A stretch of DNA of 45,648 nt from Haplosporangium gracile (Eukaryota > Mortierellomycota > Mortierellomycetes > Mortierellales > Mortierellaceae). The translations under genes were made by a program, and so were the position numbers. The stretch lies in NCBI GenBank assembly GCA_015499985.1, contig JAAAUF010000241.1:1-45648 (forward strand), read 5' to 3'. Shown here in pieces: positions 1 to 12,050 of the stretch (positions are counted from its first letter, which is position 1; each line of letters begins with the position of its first letter). Under the pieces are notes generated by a model. The model was given only the letters and a program-made list of their open reading frames with translations, was not told the DNA's origin and made no database searches.

Positions 1-3000
1 CCTGGTTCGTTTCAGAAACAGGCCTGGGACAAATCAAAGTTTCATTCTGGTCAAAGGACCCTGTGAAATCACTCAAAGACAAGAGGGCCGAGGAGAGGAG
101 GGGGGGGACGTTGTAAATTCAAAAACGAGAAAATGGGTGACTCTTTTGAGGACAAAATGCACCCACTCGTTTTTTTTTGGACAAGGGGTTTGATCAAACT
201 ACTTTGTGTAAACAAAATACACGAACGACGCCAAAGAACACATGGGCCAAAAATTAGGCAAAGATCTAGAATGAAAGAAAGGGACTGAGGACAGTAAACA
301 CAATTGACACAGGGCGCGAGTCACTCTTCAAGAATGAGAGCAACAAGCAGTGAACAAAATTGACATAGGAAGTGGTTCACTCTTCAGAACTCCAAACTCA
401 CAAGTCGCGATCAAAAAAAAAAAAAGACAGAGTTGGACTACAAAAAAAAAAAAAAAAAAAACCGGGAAAAGGGTCTTCATCACTGTGTCACGAAAAAAAA
501 AACCACCGGAAAAGGTGTCCCTCGCCCTGTGCAGAGAAAGATGTCAGCAGGCGAAAGGCTGTCAGCCAAAAAAAATGTAACGGCAACAAGTGTGTCTTTC
601 GCCCTGTGTGGTTCTCGATCCATCATGAAAAAAAACATGACAACTAGCACTTTTTGCGTCCAGAGGGAAACGGACGCACTTGAGTCCAATCCAAAAAGGT
701 TGCCATGAAGTGACACTCTTTCTGGATGACTTTAACCTGTTTTCTGGTTCGCAGGCAAGAGGTTTTATGGTGTACCGAGAAATGAGAGTTGGAGAAATGG
801 TGTGGAGGGAGGAAATAAACGTCATGCGCCTAGAAAGGCGGAAAGAACGAAGAAAAAGAGCCGTGAGCGTGATGTGAGGGAGAGAGAGAGAGAGGGAGAA
901 GGCGGAGAAGGAGGATGGATGCTCACTCTTCCATACCTGCTGGTTTTTTTTTTTCATTCCTAGAGAAAATGCAGTTTGACTCTCACTCTCAGAGCAACAA
1001 AAGGACGCAGAGAAAGAGGGTGTGTGCGAAGGAAAAGGGGCAAATGGCAAGTTGTCACTTTGTGTTTCAGCAATGATCACGAACACAAACTGATAAGGAA
1101 GAAGAGCTAGATGTAGATGGATAGAGGTGAATATTGGATGAAGTGTGGTCCAGAAGGAATAGCTGCAACTGCAAAAATGAAGTAAGTGAAAATGAAGAGC
1201 GAGGATACAGCGGTCTAATTGATGAGTAACGTTGACGTTGATGGCGTACTATGAATTAGGTAACGGTTGAAAGAGTGAGAAGGGGAAGGACAAAGGGAAG
1301 AAGTGAATCAAGAGATAAATATTGCTTGCCTCTTTAGTTTGCTTTACTGAATGAATGAGATGGACTTGCTGCTTTGTTTGGCCACATGTTCCTTTTTCAT
1401 TAACGAAAAGCTTTACCCACATTCTCTCACTCTTTGCAATAAATTGAACTTTTACCGCGGGCGAGTGCTCATCCACAAAGATAATTGCTCTGATGAAGAA
1501 CGGGAAGAAAAAGAGATCAAAGCGTGCATTATGCCTCGTCCTTTTTTCAGTTTTTTCTTTCCTCCATTTTCACTCGCCCTTGGCTCATATGTACATCCAT
1601 TGAGACTCATATCGAGAATGAGGTGGAGGTGTCTGGATGCTCATGCAGGAGGCTAGCCACATGGCTCCCTCCTCCCTCCCAAGTTTATGGCGTCCTGAAA
1701 TTGAAAAAACGTGGAAAACTTTAATTTCAGAAGGGGATTTGTTTTTTTAAGTCCTCAGCCCGAACCCGTTACTCTCTTCCCTTTTCTCCATCTCTCTGTC
1801 TCTCAGCCCTAGGCGTCGACTTTGTATTTTTTTCATTTAACTCATTGTTGTGTTCAGCTGATCTACTCGCCAAGTGAAGCCATTTCAGTGCTCTTCACTT
1901 CCATTCTGCACCTATTTGGAGTAAAGGTGATGAACTTAGACGATGGTTCTCGAGCATTTCTGAATTTAGCAGCAGCAAGCCCGCCAAAACAACCATAACA
2001 ACAACTGCGCCTTTAACTACGACTACAGTAACACCGATACATTCTTCCCTTCCTTTGGTGTTTTTTGTGTTATCAGTCAGGTTCGGATGGTTCACTAAAG
2101 AGTAGAAACAAGCTTACGACGGTTATACTTCTTTGTAACGACAGATCGTCTCGGTAAAGCACAGGAACGAAGCTGTTGATAAACAACATTCCTTCCCCTC
2201 CCTATTTTCTTCCGTAGACAATAGGATGGCTTACAGCAGGGTATCATATTGTTTGCTGGGATCAGGAGCAATTAGACCATCCGAGGAGTCAGTAATCAAT
2301 GCTTTCCCTATTTTTATCTATTGTTTTCCTGCTCAGCGCGTACTGGTACCATGAGTGCTGTATCAACATTCATGCAAATAACAATATGAGTCCAGGAGTA
2401 GTACTGGAGCCAGGGGTTGATAACGACTATTACTTAACGTTTTAGGTCATGTCCAACTTGTTGCTATTGTTTTCTTGACTTTGTCTAGTTGGTTCCATGT
2501 AAACAGGTGCTATGCACCAATGGCAACCAAAAATAACAACGAGGAAGGTAACCCAGCTCTGACCTCGGTGATAGGAGCGAATTACCTGTTCATTGCCATG
2601 TCATTCGGTACCAGGGAAGAACGCAACTAACATTCATTCGCCCCTCTGTGGTTTCGTTCTATTGCGATTGGAATGAAAAGGTTTAAGTGGGACAATAGAC
2701 GTTGAAAAAACAAAGGACAATGGGAGCCAAGAAAGGGAGACAGGAATGAGAATGGCAACGACAGAACGATGAGAGCCGCGGGGGAAGGCAAACTGCTTAT
2801 TAGCGTTACTTTGATGTTGCTTGTTTTTCATTACAGAAAAGGACTAAAGGGAGTCGATGCAATTGGTGTCCATTCTAACAGAAAAGTGAAGAGAACCGCC
2901 TCTTTAATAGTTAAAATGAATAACGCCATGCCATCAAAATGAATTGTAATAATAGCAACAGAAACACGGTTCTGGACTAGCGAGAGTGTGGAGGAAGATG

Positions 3001-4758
3001 GAGAGGACGAAGCGTTCCATTCCAGAGCTCGTGGTCTGAAATAAGGAAGGAGAAGGAAAAGAAGACAAGTATTTCCACACAATGGAAAGAGGTCAGAGAA
3101 GAGGAGAGAGAGGGGGAGATAATAACGCAATGTGTTTTGGCGGCACAAGTACAAACAGAAAAAAACAGTTTAGTTGCAATTACTTTTTTTTTTTGCCTCC
3201 CTGTCATTGTCCTTCTTCCCTCTGGTTCCTTTTGCTCTCTCTAATTCTCCTTCCTTCACTCTCACTCTCCTCATACCCCTCAGATGCACCCTCGTTCTAA
3301 TTAACCCCTGGTTTTATCACATTCGCATGAAGGTAAACATTCTCCAGTTGTTGGAGTGCGAGAGCAAAAAAATGTTGAGCTAGGTGTTCATGTTCCTGTT
3401 GCAATTGAACACAGCGCGAACCATATCAAGCGAGCGGTATCGATTGCTATGTTTGTTATTCTGTTAAATCTGCATTCGAAGCGGGAGAGTATTGTTGTTC
3501 TATTTCTTCCTTCTTTGGATGCTTTGTAGCAAGGATGTTATTTTGAGCGGAATGTCGATGCAAGTTTGAAGGTGAGGAAAGGGACTGAAGAATAACGACA
3601 GATAACAAGGACTCTTTACATAGGAATAGTGTGGCAGCAACATTAAACGCGAGAGACAGAGCTGAGAGGGGAAACAAGAGAAAGACAAAGAGGACCAGGC
3701 AGGAGTGGTATGGAGAGAAGGAGAGGGAAGGATGAAAAAAGTGGACGTGGTCTTATTTGCGCGTGACCATTTGTTGCTCTCAATAGTCAGAGGCAACTTC
3801 AACGCGCTATTGTCTCGATCCGCCAATCAAATCGCACGACATTGCGACCATAGCTCAAATTTTCATAACGCAAAAAACAAATAAACAAACCAACAAACCA
3901 ACAAACCAACAAACCAGAGGCACCCACAGTGCACAACAATGCCCACACACAACCACATAATGAATGGCAACTTGGCTCGATTCCAATGCTGCTAAGCTGG
4001 AACATTAACTGAGGGAAAGAGAGGATGGTTGGAGAAGGTTGATACCCATCCTCACAGTCCAACCATGAATCATAATGCACTTTTGCATTTTTTATTTTAC
4101 TTCGTTCGATTGAGTACCTATTGACTGGGTCGTATTGCTCATATCCTCTCCCTCTTTTGCTTCTTAACTGCTCGTTGCTGTTGTTCTTTAAGTATCGTTT
4201 GATGTTTTGTTTTGTGGTTGCGTGTACCGTCGTTGTTGTCCTTGCTTATTATAATTCACTTCTCTCAGCCTAACTTGTTTCTCTTGTTGTTGCTGTTGTC
4301 AGTGCCATGTCAATATTCTTCTCGCCCTTGCTCAATCACCCCTGTAGTTGGTCCCATATTCAATTTGCATTCTTTTGCTCGTCGATATTCAGTCGACAAG
4401 GGGCTTTGCCCATCCTTCGTCGTTCATATAAAACCTTCACGATTTCTCGCCCAGATCGTACCTTTTTTTTTTTTTTTACTTCTCCTTATCTTCATCGTTC
4501 TCATCAACACTCTCTTTTTCGCAGACCGGTATACTTCAATTTCTTCCATACACACTCTTTTTTTCATTCACTTCCATTCGTTCAATTCACTCTCGATTCA
4601 TTTTCACGACCGCATCTTCATTGTATTACCGCCAAACAAAACAGATCTGTACATCTTTTACCTCCCCTCTCTCCCACATCGCCCTTCCCAAGAAGAAAAC
4701 TAATTCTCCTTACGGACACCCCCCTGACGCGCATCCACACTGCGCCCGCATCCCACGA
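1..4758. other. Long gene-poor region upstream of the CRZ1-like gene
   Basis: I see no convincing protein gene or RNA gene here. Reading frames are short and low-complexity (Ser/Phe/Leu or Lys rich), as expected from random translation of A-rich and CT-rich DNA. Visible content includes A-tracts around 411-500, a GA repeat near 877-897, an 8-bp tandem repeat near 3882-3916, and a strongly pyrimidine-rich plus-strand stretch from about 4140 to 4700 that looks like the promoter and leader of the transcription factor starting at 4759. Part of this region may be 5' UTR with introns; transcript data would be needed to tell. Confidence 0.6.
3882..3916. repeat. Short tandem repeat, unit AACAAACC
   Basis: An 8-bp unit AACAAACC is repeated about four times without interruption, preceded by a degenerate copy. 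It lies in non-coding DNA about 850 bp upstream of the CRZ1-like start codon. It is a simple microsatellite with no evident function. Confidence 0.85.
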
Positions 4759-6315
4759 ATGACCCTCATGTTCACTCCTCCCTCCCTTCCTCACCCATTG
4801 TCTGCTTCGTCGATGATGGAATACACCAACGCCGTGCTCCCTGAGAACCACTTCTCCTTTCCCGCCCCCAGCATCGAACACACCCTGATTGCACCCGAAT
4901 TGCGATCAATGTCCCATCCTGATGAGGCCGAACATAGCTTGCAGTCGTACACACCCGCAAACCCTGCCACCACTACAGACCACGGCTCGCCCAGATCTCC
5001 ATTTCTGAATGAACTCCACCTCGCTAGTCCCGAGCATCACCATCACCAATACCATCACCACCACCATCACCATCGCCATTCGTACCAACCCACCTCAGCC
5101 TTTCAAGATCTTGAGGAGGCCCAGCACTTGTCCATGTTGCAAGATATGATACGCCAGAGCTCCGGCATTGCATCTGGCATCTCTGCTGAGGTCCTCACAT
5201 CTGCCGCCTGTGCCCTCCACCCAACGATGCGAAGAACTCAGAGCCTCGAGTCCTTCTCCCCAGTGACCCGTCGCATAAACATGACCTTGTCCATGGCGAA
5301 CGCGATAGTTGGCGACGATTTCCAGCCAGGCGCTCCCTTTATTGATTCGTTGATGCCCATGGAGTCAAACTCGGTCGGCAGTTACGGCGCTGATTACACT
5401 AGTATACTCCACCAGGATCCGTTCCAAATACCTTCTACATCAATGGCCTTCGTCGACGAGCAGTTTGGTTCATTCCCACCCTCATCCGCCTCACCATCCT
5501 TTCCCTCTATCTTTCAACCCCTCTTCACCCCAGCATTCTCAGCAGCTTCTAGCTGCTACTCCCCCGCAACCTCCACCTCCAGCCCTTCTATCGACAACAT
5601 GAGCATCTCGGTTGGTGACAGTGGAAGGACAACACCAGCCACGCCCAACATCAGCCGCAACAACAACTACAAGAGTGACTACGACTCTGACATCGACGAC
5701 ATCTCTTGCAGCCAAAAGCACTATCACAGCTACATCTCAAACCATAGTCGCCAATCCAGCCTGGAGCCCAGCACAGATGTTTGCTCCGATCCTGATACTC
5801 AGAACGATCCCAGCATCAGCGATAATTGTGGTGAGGATGACGACGGTTCCGGCAGCTCTGGAAAGTCTTTCTTCTGCCACTATCTCGACTGCAACCGCAG
5901 CTTCGGTCGCTCCTACAACCTCAAGGCCCACGCTTTAACTCATGGTACCTTCCGTCCTTTCCCTTGCCGCCTCTGCCAACGGACGTTTGCTCGAATTCAC
6001 GACCGCGACCGCCATATGAGCAGCCACCGCACGGTGAAGGCTCACTGCTGCATTGTCTGTCTGGGGCGTTTTGCTCGACAGGACGCTGTGATCCGCCATT
6101 TGAAGCTATCGAACGAAATGAACCCGTGTTCGTGGATCCTCAAGTCCCAGGGTATCACCTTCCGAGATGTTGCCGCTGGTCGGGTCAACCGCCGATCCCT
6201 AGGCACCGAAGAGGATATCATCAAGGCTGTTGAGACGTTGGAAAACGAGATCCGTAAGGAGAGAGCTGCGCGTGCGCTTGAGCGTATGAAAGTACCCAAG
6301 GCCCGGATCATGTAA
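4759..6315 (+). CDS. CRZ1-like C2H2 zinc-finger transcription factor
   Basis: Single-exon gene of 518 residues. I chose the ATG at 4759; another ATG follows three codons later. The N-terminal two thirds is disordered, rich in Ser/Pro, with a His-rich run at residues ~93-108 and Arg-x-x-Ser type sites (RTQSLESFSP, SRQSSLEP). Three adjacent fingers follow: C373-x4-C378...H391-x3-H395, C403-x2-C406...H419-x3-H423, and an atypical C431-x2-C434...H447-x9-C457 ending C2HC. The phrases SYNLKAH, RTFARIHDRDRH and RFARQDAVIRH are characteristic of Crz1, the calcineurin-activated nuclear factor for Ca2+ and stress responses. I could not point to a clear PxIxIT calcineurin-docking motif, so control by calcineurin is inferred from finger similarity only. 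It could instead be a different member of the same finger subfamily. Confidence 0.85.
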   Translation: MTLMFTPPSLPHPLSASSMMEYTNAVLPENHFSFPAPSIEHTLIAPELRSMSHPDEAEHSLQSYTPANPATTTDHGSPRSPFLNELHLASPEHHHHQYHHHHHHHRHSYQPTSAFQDLEEAQHLSMLQDMIRQSSGIASGISAEVLTSAACALHPTMRRTQSLESFSPVTRRINMTLSMANAIVGDDFQPGAPFIDSLMPMESNSVGSYGADYTSILHQDPFQIPSTSMAFVDEQFGSFPPSSASPSFPSIFQPLFTPAFSAASSCYSPATSTSSPSIDNMSISVGDSGRTTPATPNISRNNNYKSDYDSDIDDISCSQKHYHSYISNHSRQSSLEPSTDVCSDPDTQNDPSISDNCGEDDDGSGSSGKSFFCHYLDCNRSFGRSYNLKAHALTHGTFRPFPCRLCQRTFARIHDRDRHMSSHRTVKAHCCIVCLGRFARQDAVIRHLKLSNEMNPCSWILKSQGITFRDVAAGRVNRRSLGTEEDIIKAVETLENEIRKERAARALERMKVPKARIM

Positions 6316-6575
6316 CATCACCCATAGCACGTACATTAGAAACCTAGAAACCCCGTAGACATCCATTGACTTAATACAACTCGGTAACACCCTCTTTATC
6401 TTGACAGAAATGCACCTTTGACGCGACGAATTTAAAAAAAAAGGGGGGGGGGGGGTTGAGGACTGTTTTTGAGCGGCTAAGCCACCAACAAAAAATTCAT
6501 AACAGCGCTGTTTGATGGAAAATGATGCAGGCCACTCCTTTCTTCACTTTCACTCACAACACAACATACATCACA
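6316..6575. other. CRZ1-like to RPB6 intergenic region
   Basis: 260 bp between tandem genes. It holds the 3' flank of the zinc-finger gene, a poly-A/poly-G tract (about 6433-6454) and the RPB6 promoter. No ORF of interest. Confidence 0.6.
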
Positions 6576-7433
6576 ATGGAAGACGACTACGAGGACCACA
6601 ACGACGGCGGTTACGGGTATGCAGCTGGACAAGGGCGATAAACAAGAGTGAAGAAACGACAGTTATAGTGAAAAGAGAGTAGAGAACAGAGAGGAAAAGA
6701 GTGACAGTGGTGTTTGTGCATTGACCCAGCAGTAACCAACAACAAGCATTAACTCTGCAACCCTTTTTGGCTTTATTCATTGCACATAGAAACGAGCCCG
6801 AGGACGATGAGATGGAGCACGATATGAACGACGAGGAGCAGGAAGAGGGTGTATGTATCTCCCTCTTGCTTTCTTTCCACTTGACGTGATGCACAGGACT
6901 CAGGACCACAACAACAACAGCAAAAAGGAGGCTAGCCTTGACTAACCTCAGTCGTGGTTGGGTTGACCTTTTATGTTATCTTCTTGTAGGATGGTTTCAA
7001 CAACAAGGTTGACTTCAACAAGCCCGCAAAGTCGAACCTCCCCGTCCCCAAGGCTGTTGCCAAGGAGGATCGCACCACCACTCCATACATGACCAAATAT
7101 GAGCGGGCAAGAATCCTGGGCGCTCGTGCTCTCCAGCTGAGGTATGAAAAGTCGTCCCCGCAGCCGATTTTTGACTACATCATTCCGCTACAGATAACGG
7201 AGTCATGTGGTCCAGACCATTGAGAGCGAATTTTCTCACTAACATAGGATCGTTTACTTTTGGCTGAATTTAGCATGAACGCACCCGTCTTGGTCGATCT
7301 GGAGGGTGAGACTGATGCCTTGAACATCGCCATGAAGGAGCTCAACAACAAGATGATCCCCCTTGTTGTGAGGAGATATCTTCCAGACAACACGTACGAG
7401 GATTGGGAGGTCTCAGAGATGATCTTGCCTTAA
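6576..7433 (+). CDS. RPB6: RNA polymerase I/II/III common subunit RPB6 (RPABC2)
   Basis: Four exons: 6576-6616, 6790-6850, 6990-7141 and 7274-7433, giving 137 residues, the usual RPB6 size. The N-terminus is very acidic ([20 protein letters not shown]), as in the family. The conserved core follows: [40 protein letters not shown], and the C-terminal [20 protein letters not shown]6 is shared by all three nuclear RNA polymerases and helps hold the clamp and assemble the enzyme. All joins keep frame with GT-AG introns; the third joins AG|C to recreate the Ser before MNAPV. A polyadenylation-like AATAAA lies at 7659. The neighbour downstream is also transcription machinery (TFIIH p62). Confidence 0.97.
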
Positions 7434-7931
7434 AGATCTTATTCTGATCCACCATCCTTTTTTAAAAGAGCAACAAAACGAAGAAAGGGCGAACTCGAAA
7501 GGAGCAGACACAACACACACACTCGCAAATCAACACCCTCACCCGCCCCATAGCATCGGAACCAGATAACAGACAAAAGACATGTATGATTCCTGCCTTT
7601 TTTTTTCTTTTTTTTCTCAGCAAAGTAACATCGCACAACCGCAAAAATCTCAAAAATGAATAAAAAAAATGAGTAGCTACCCAGAAAACATGTCCGATAT
7701 CAATTGTGTGTTGGGAAAACGCAAAAAAAGTACCGCGCAAAAGCGCTGTCAAACATACACAGAAAATCCACGTGACCCAAAATGTCTATTTATTACACAG
7801 TTCGACATGCATTGCCCCCAACTTCAACTCTTCTTCGTCTTCTCCATCGCTCCCATTACTCTGCTCTCGCAAACGAGGTTCATTCACTCGCACTAAAGCC
7901 CAAACATACAACCAACGAGAGCCATTCAGAC
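7434..7931. other. RPB6-TFB1 intergenic region
   Basis: About 500 bp between tandem genes. It contains poly-T/A runs, the RPB6 3' end with AATAAA at 7659-7664, and the TFB1 leader. An in-frame upstream ATG at 7782 could extend TFB1 by 50 residues, but that extension has no family resemblance. Confidence 0.6.
7659..7664 (+). terminator. Candidate polyadenylation signal of RPB6
   Basis: AATAAA, 225 nt after the RPB6 stop codon and followed by an A-rich run. Fungal poly(A) signals are degenerate, so this is suggestive only. Confidence 0.35.
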
Positions 7932-10514
7932 ATGTGGGAAGCAGGAGAAACAGTGACAGCTCAGGGCGCGGCCGTGTACCGCAAGCGGCCTGGCATTCTG
8001 TACTTCACCAACCGTCGTTTGGCCTGGGTTCCTGACGGAGGTTTGGCACCCACAGTCTCTGTCAAGCACGACGAAATTAGAGGTACGTTGTATGCACAGC
8101 GGATCTTCTTAACTGAAGTAATGAGGAGATTGTCTTATGGTGCGTAGTAAGCATCCGTCATAGTCCTGACCAAGAGACACTGTTTTCCACTTATTCACAA
8201 ATCGTGGTAATCCTATCTAGTTCAATTTGTCAGCGCGGAAGGTTCGGCTAGGACAACCTTGCGAGTAGCCGAGTTCAAGCCAGATGTCTTTCACACCTTC
8301 CAGTTCACATCCAACAATGCTATTCAGGAGCGTGAGGTGATCAAAGGCCTCGTATCGCACATCATCCACGATCGACTCCTTCGAGCCAGCGGAGGTGGCA
8401 TATCATCAGCAAACGGAACGCCAGGACCGTCAGGGGGATCAGGAGCTTCGCCGGGTGCGTCTTCAGTTATGTCCGATGGCAGTGCTCCGGGAACTCCAAA
8501 GACACCCCTCCAGTCAAGGATGGGAGGACCAGGACCTGTAGGTCTTCGGAGAGGTGTGAACGGAGCTGGGGGTGTCGATGTGGAGATGCAAACGCGACGG
8601 GCATTACTTGCTCAGAATAGGGAGCTTTCATTGCTTCATACGGAGCTGGTTGTTGGGAAACATATCTCGGAGAATGAGTTCTGGGAGACGCGGAAGAGTT
8701 TGCTGAGGAACAAGGCTGCGATCGATCAGCAACAGAAAGGTCAGTCGTCGGCTTGGTTAGACTTGAAGCCACAGACGGGCGAGAGTAACGATGTCAAGTA
8801 TGTTATGACGCCTCAGGTCATTCACTCTGTCTGTCAGCAGTACCCTTCCAGTAAGTCTCTGAATGACACTGTTGCTTTATTACTTCTGGTATCAAAGCGT
8901 GCGCAAAATGTAGCTTTGCAACGATTCACGCTGATATTTTTCACTTGATGTTTAGTCAAGAGAGCATACGATCAGTTTGTTCCAGACAAGTTGTCAGAAG
9001 CAGAATTCTGGAAGCGGTATTTCCAGTCGAGGTTCTTCCACAGGAGTCGTTCAGGACGAGGCGCCAACGAACCTGATGACGAAATCTTTGACAAGGCTTT
9101 GGAGGAAGACGAGGAAGAGACCAAGAGCGCGCCCAAGCGAATCAAGCTAGATCACATCAATCGTTTGGTAGATCTGAGTACTACTGAAGAGGATCACTTG
9201 GAGTCTTATCTGACTCCTGATGGAACTATGAATGCTGGAAAGACGAAAGAGTCCAAGGAGGCAATGCCGTTGATCAGGAGATTCAACCGCTATGCTCAGC
9301 GGGTTCTCAATTCGACGATCGGTCCCAAGCGACCCTCTACAGGACCTGAATCTCTTGATGTAACGTGTCATTTACAACTGATGGCTGAAGAGTGCAAGTC
9401 GAAGCGTTGCTGGTAGTATGTATTAACCTTGATTATTATTACTTTTGTTTTCACATTTATAGATGAGTGGCGTAGAGCGAGCTATTGTGATGGAGGATCT
9501 TCAGGAGCAAAAGGAGTCTTCAAAGATTGTGCTGAACATTCAAGACACGAGGCGTTACTTTGAGAGTCAAGGAGGAGACATAAAGAGCTCCAAGATCCCA
9601 GATGGCGTGGTAAGTTGTGAGCGTTTGTTTCTTTACCCGGGCGTTCGTTTTGTAATTTAATGCCAAAATGCTTAAGTAATTTTGCTTTAATTATTTTCCC
9701 TTCAACTCTTTAGAATCCCGAGGACATTTTAAAACAGTTTTATCGCGACTACACATCTCATGACGTCGTTTTGAACAAGGTACAGTCGCTCATCTGTACA
9801 CGTTTAGATACTTTTTGGCGAAAATATGCAGCACTAACATTTTGTTCCGCGTGTACTAAAATTGATATTACGTCTCGCCACGCTCTTTAGCCCTTTGCCA
9901 TTCCAGAGAACACATTTGACACGCTCATGCGAAATGTGAAATCCAACCGTGCCAAACTGCTGCCACCCAAGGACGGATGTAAGTTTGGGCAGAGACAACG
10001 TTTCTTCTTCTCCTCTGATCGATGAAAAAAATTAACTGTAGCATCTCTAATCGTGAAACCGACTCGTCGCTCATCACATACTATTCTTCATTACTATTTC
10101 CAGCACAATTGTTGCCCCCACATTTGTACCAAGAAGCGCTTTCATGCCATGCGGCTGGAAACGAGATCCTGCGACATTTTTGGGCTTCGACGAGCATGGA
10201 CAAGACCACTAAACACCTGCGAATGATCGAGTCATTGAAAAAGATTCAGGACGAGAATGTCAAGTCGTTGATGATCCAAGCCAGCTCCTTGGGAACAGAA
10301 TGTTTGGACGCCATGAAAATGGTAATTCATATTAATGATGCACAGCGTTCTACCTTCCCGTGCAACGAAGGTAGTGTCGACAACGACAACTAACATGCTT
10401 TTCCTTGTGTGAACATCGTATGCATAGATGTTGAAGCCAATGCTGAATGGTATCCAAAAAGCACTCAAGCATGCGGACTCGCGTCCCAAACTCCCTGTCC
10501 GCAAACTGGCATAA
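7932..10514 (+). CDS. TFB1: TFIIH core subunit p62 / Tfb1
   Basis: Eight exons: 7932-8082, 8221-8850, 8956-9359, 9463-9609, 9714-9779, 9891-9978, 10104-10321 and 10428-10514, giving 596 residues. The N-terminus is the PH-like Tfb1 domain (YRKRPGILYFTNRRLAWVPD ... FHTFQFTSNNA). Two BSD domains follow, around residues 170-225 (SENEFWETRKSLL) and 265-310 (LSEAEFWKRYFQSRFF). The C-terminal half matches p62 (AIVMEDLQEQ; EILRHFWAS; a Lys/Arg-rich end). The protein is a structural subunit of the TFIIH core used in Pol II initiation and nucleotide excision repair; the PH domain binds acidic activators and repair factors. The donor ending exon 3 (GTAACG at 9360) is the weakest join. The start at MWEAGE places the PH domain at the N-terminus as expected. 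Confidence 0.93.
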
Positions 10515-10642
10515 GAAAAGAGTGTAGCTGCTGACTAGACAACTGTAATATAATTGGAGGCGTGTGTTACTTTGACTACAAAAATAGTGGTGTCCATGTG
10601 GGTGTATGTACGGACGTATATGTGCTGGAAGGAGACGGCAAA

Positions 10643-11764
10643 CTAGTACAACTTGAGCTTTCCGGTGATAGAGTTGACGACACTGATAGGTCCGGGTCCG
10701 ATGGCAAGGACTGTCCTTGAGCCGGCAGCGATCTGTGTCCTTCCTGCGTCGCGGATGCTGTGTGCTGCCAATCCAATGCTCATTGCCTGTGCTTGCAACA
10801 TCAACCTATTCGATATTATATTTTTGCGTTAGCGATTGTCACGGCCACTTGCGATTGTCACGGCCACTTGCGACTGAAATAAACAAGCATATGTGATCAG
10901 GAGGGTTGATGATGCTTACATATCTTCCTCGTTGTCGACCTTAAGGGTCACCTTTGCCTGACCAAAGTACTCCCAGCGTGCAAGGGCCTAATTGAAAACC
11001 AAGTTGTCCTGCGTGAGAATGAAGTGCCAAGTATCAAGGCACGGAATCAAACAAAAAGAGCAGCTTCGTTGTTACCTTGGGGCTCTTCTTGCTGAGCTCC
11101 TTGTAGTTGGCAAGTGTCGCATGGCAGCACTGGGCGGCGGCCTTACCCTTGCCCATGTTCAAGTCCGTTCTGATAATTAGGACCTAGTAAAGACGATAAA
11201 AAAGAGACGGGGCATCGTGCAATAAGCATCTTGGCCTTTTCCCTGCTCCTGTTCCTGCACGTAGTTACGTTCGTACATCTCAGCGGTTGTAACAACTTCA
11301 CGAAAGGAGATAATTTCAAATAGTTTACCATCTTGTATTCTTCCTGGAGATCAAAATCGGCAAGGGCCTCGTTCTCTTCGTCCTCGCTCTCTTCTTCGTC
11401 GTCAGTGAAATCTTCGTCGTTCTCGGAGTAGTTCTCTGAATCCTCCTCGATCACGTCTTGATCCTTTTTGTTATCTTTCTTGTTGTTGTCCTTGGATTTC
11501 TTCTCCTCTACGATTTTGTTGATGCTCTTCTTTTTCTTTTCTTCGGTGACAGTAACTTCCTTACTCTTGTGCTTCTATTTTGATCAACGTGATATCGTTA
11601 GTATAAAGTGTGTTTTGTTTTTTACTTTTGCCACCAACTGACAAATAAACTCTGTAAAATAATAGACAGCTTCTTACGGAAGCGGACTGGGAGAAGAAAT
11701 ATCCTGTCAAGAGTCCAACTGCTCCGGCAGAGAGCACATGTCCGAGGGTGAATGTCTTGTCCAT
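10643..11764 (-). CDS. PTH2: Peptidyl-tRNA hydrolase 2
   Basis: Five exons on the minus strand: 11678-11764, 11329-11574, 11076-11183, 10920-10987 and 10643-10805, giving 223 residues. The N-terminus has a hydrophobic anchor ([13 protein letters not shown]), matching the membrane anchor of eukaryotic Pth2. A Lys-rich then very acidic linker follows (about residues 30-110). The catalytic Pth2 fold then begins: [59 protein letters not shown], ending TGKLKLY. The enzyme releases tRNA from prematurely dropped peptidyl-tRNA; in yeast and animals it sits on the mitochondrial surface. It is convergent with TFB1 (128 bp between stop codons). Its fourth intron holds a 19-bp tandem duplication. Confidence 0.96.
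10832..10869. repeat. 19-bp tandem duplication in a PTH2 intron
   Basis: The unit GCGATTGTCACGGCCACTT occurs twice head to tail (10832-10850 and 10851-10869) and is followed by a partial third start (GCGA). It lies inside the last PTH2 intron and looks like a recent slippage duplication. Confidence 0.9.
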
Positions 11765-12050
11765 TTCAGTTAGGGAATGAGGAGAGAAAGGGAAAGAGAA
11801 ATGTGAATGAATGTTTGAACAGTGTTGGTTCCTGAAACTTTCAAGTCTTTCTCTCCTTTTGACAAGCCACAACATCTCCCACTCACTTTTTTGGAGGAAG
11901 GAAGATGGTGGCGCGGTGACAGGACAATGGGCCATTCTAGGGAAGAGACGAAGTTAACAGTCCAGCGAAAATATTCCTAATTTCGAAGCTTAATTTTACA
12001 CAAGCTCATTTGAACAATATCAATTTATTTACTGACAGTGTTCAAGCCCT

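Noticed and set aside
562..1086. 174-residue minus-strand frame rich in Ser/Phe
   Set aside because: Low-complexity translation of GA-rich DNA, no domain, no sensible promoter or partner exons.
4212..4703. 163-residue plus-strand hydrophobic frame that looks like a membrane protein
   Set aside because: It is translation of a pyrimidine-rich leader; similar CT-rich stretches precede most genes in this window.
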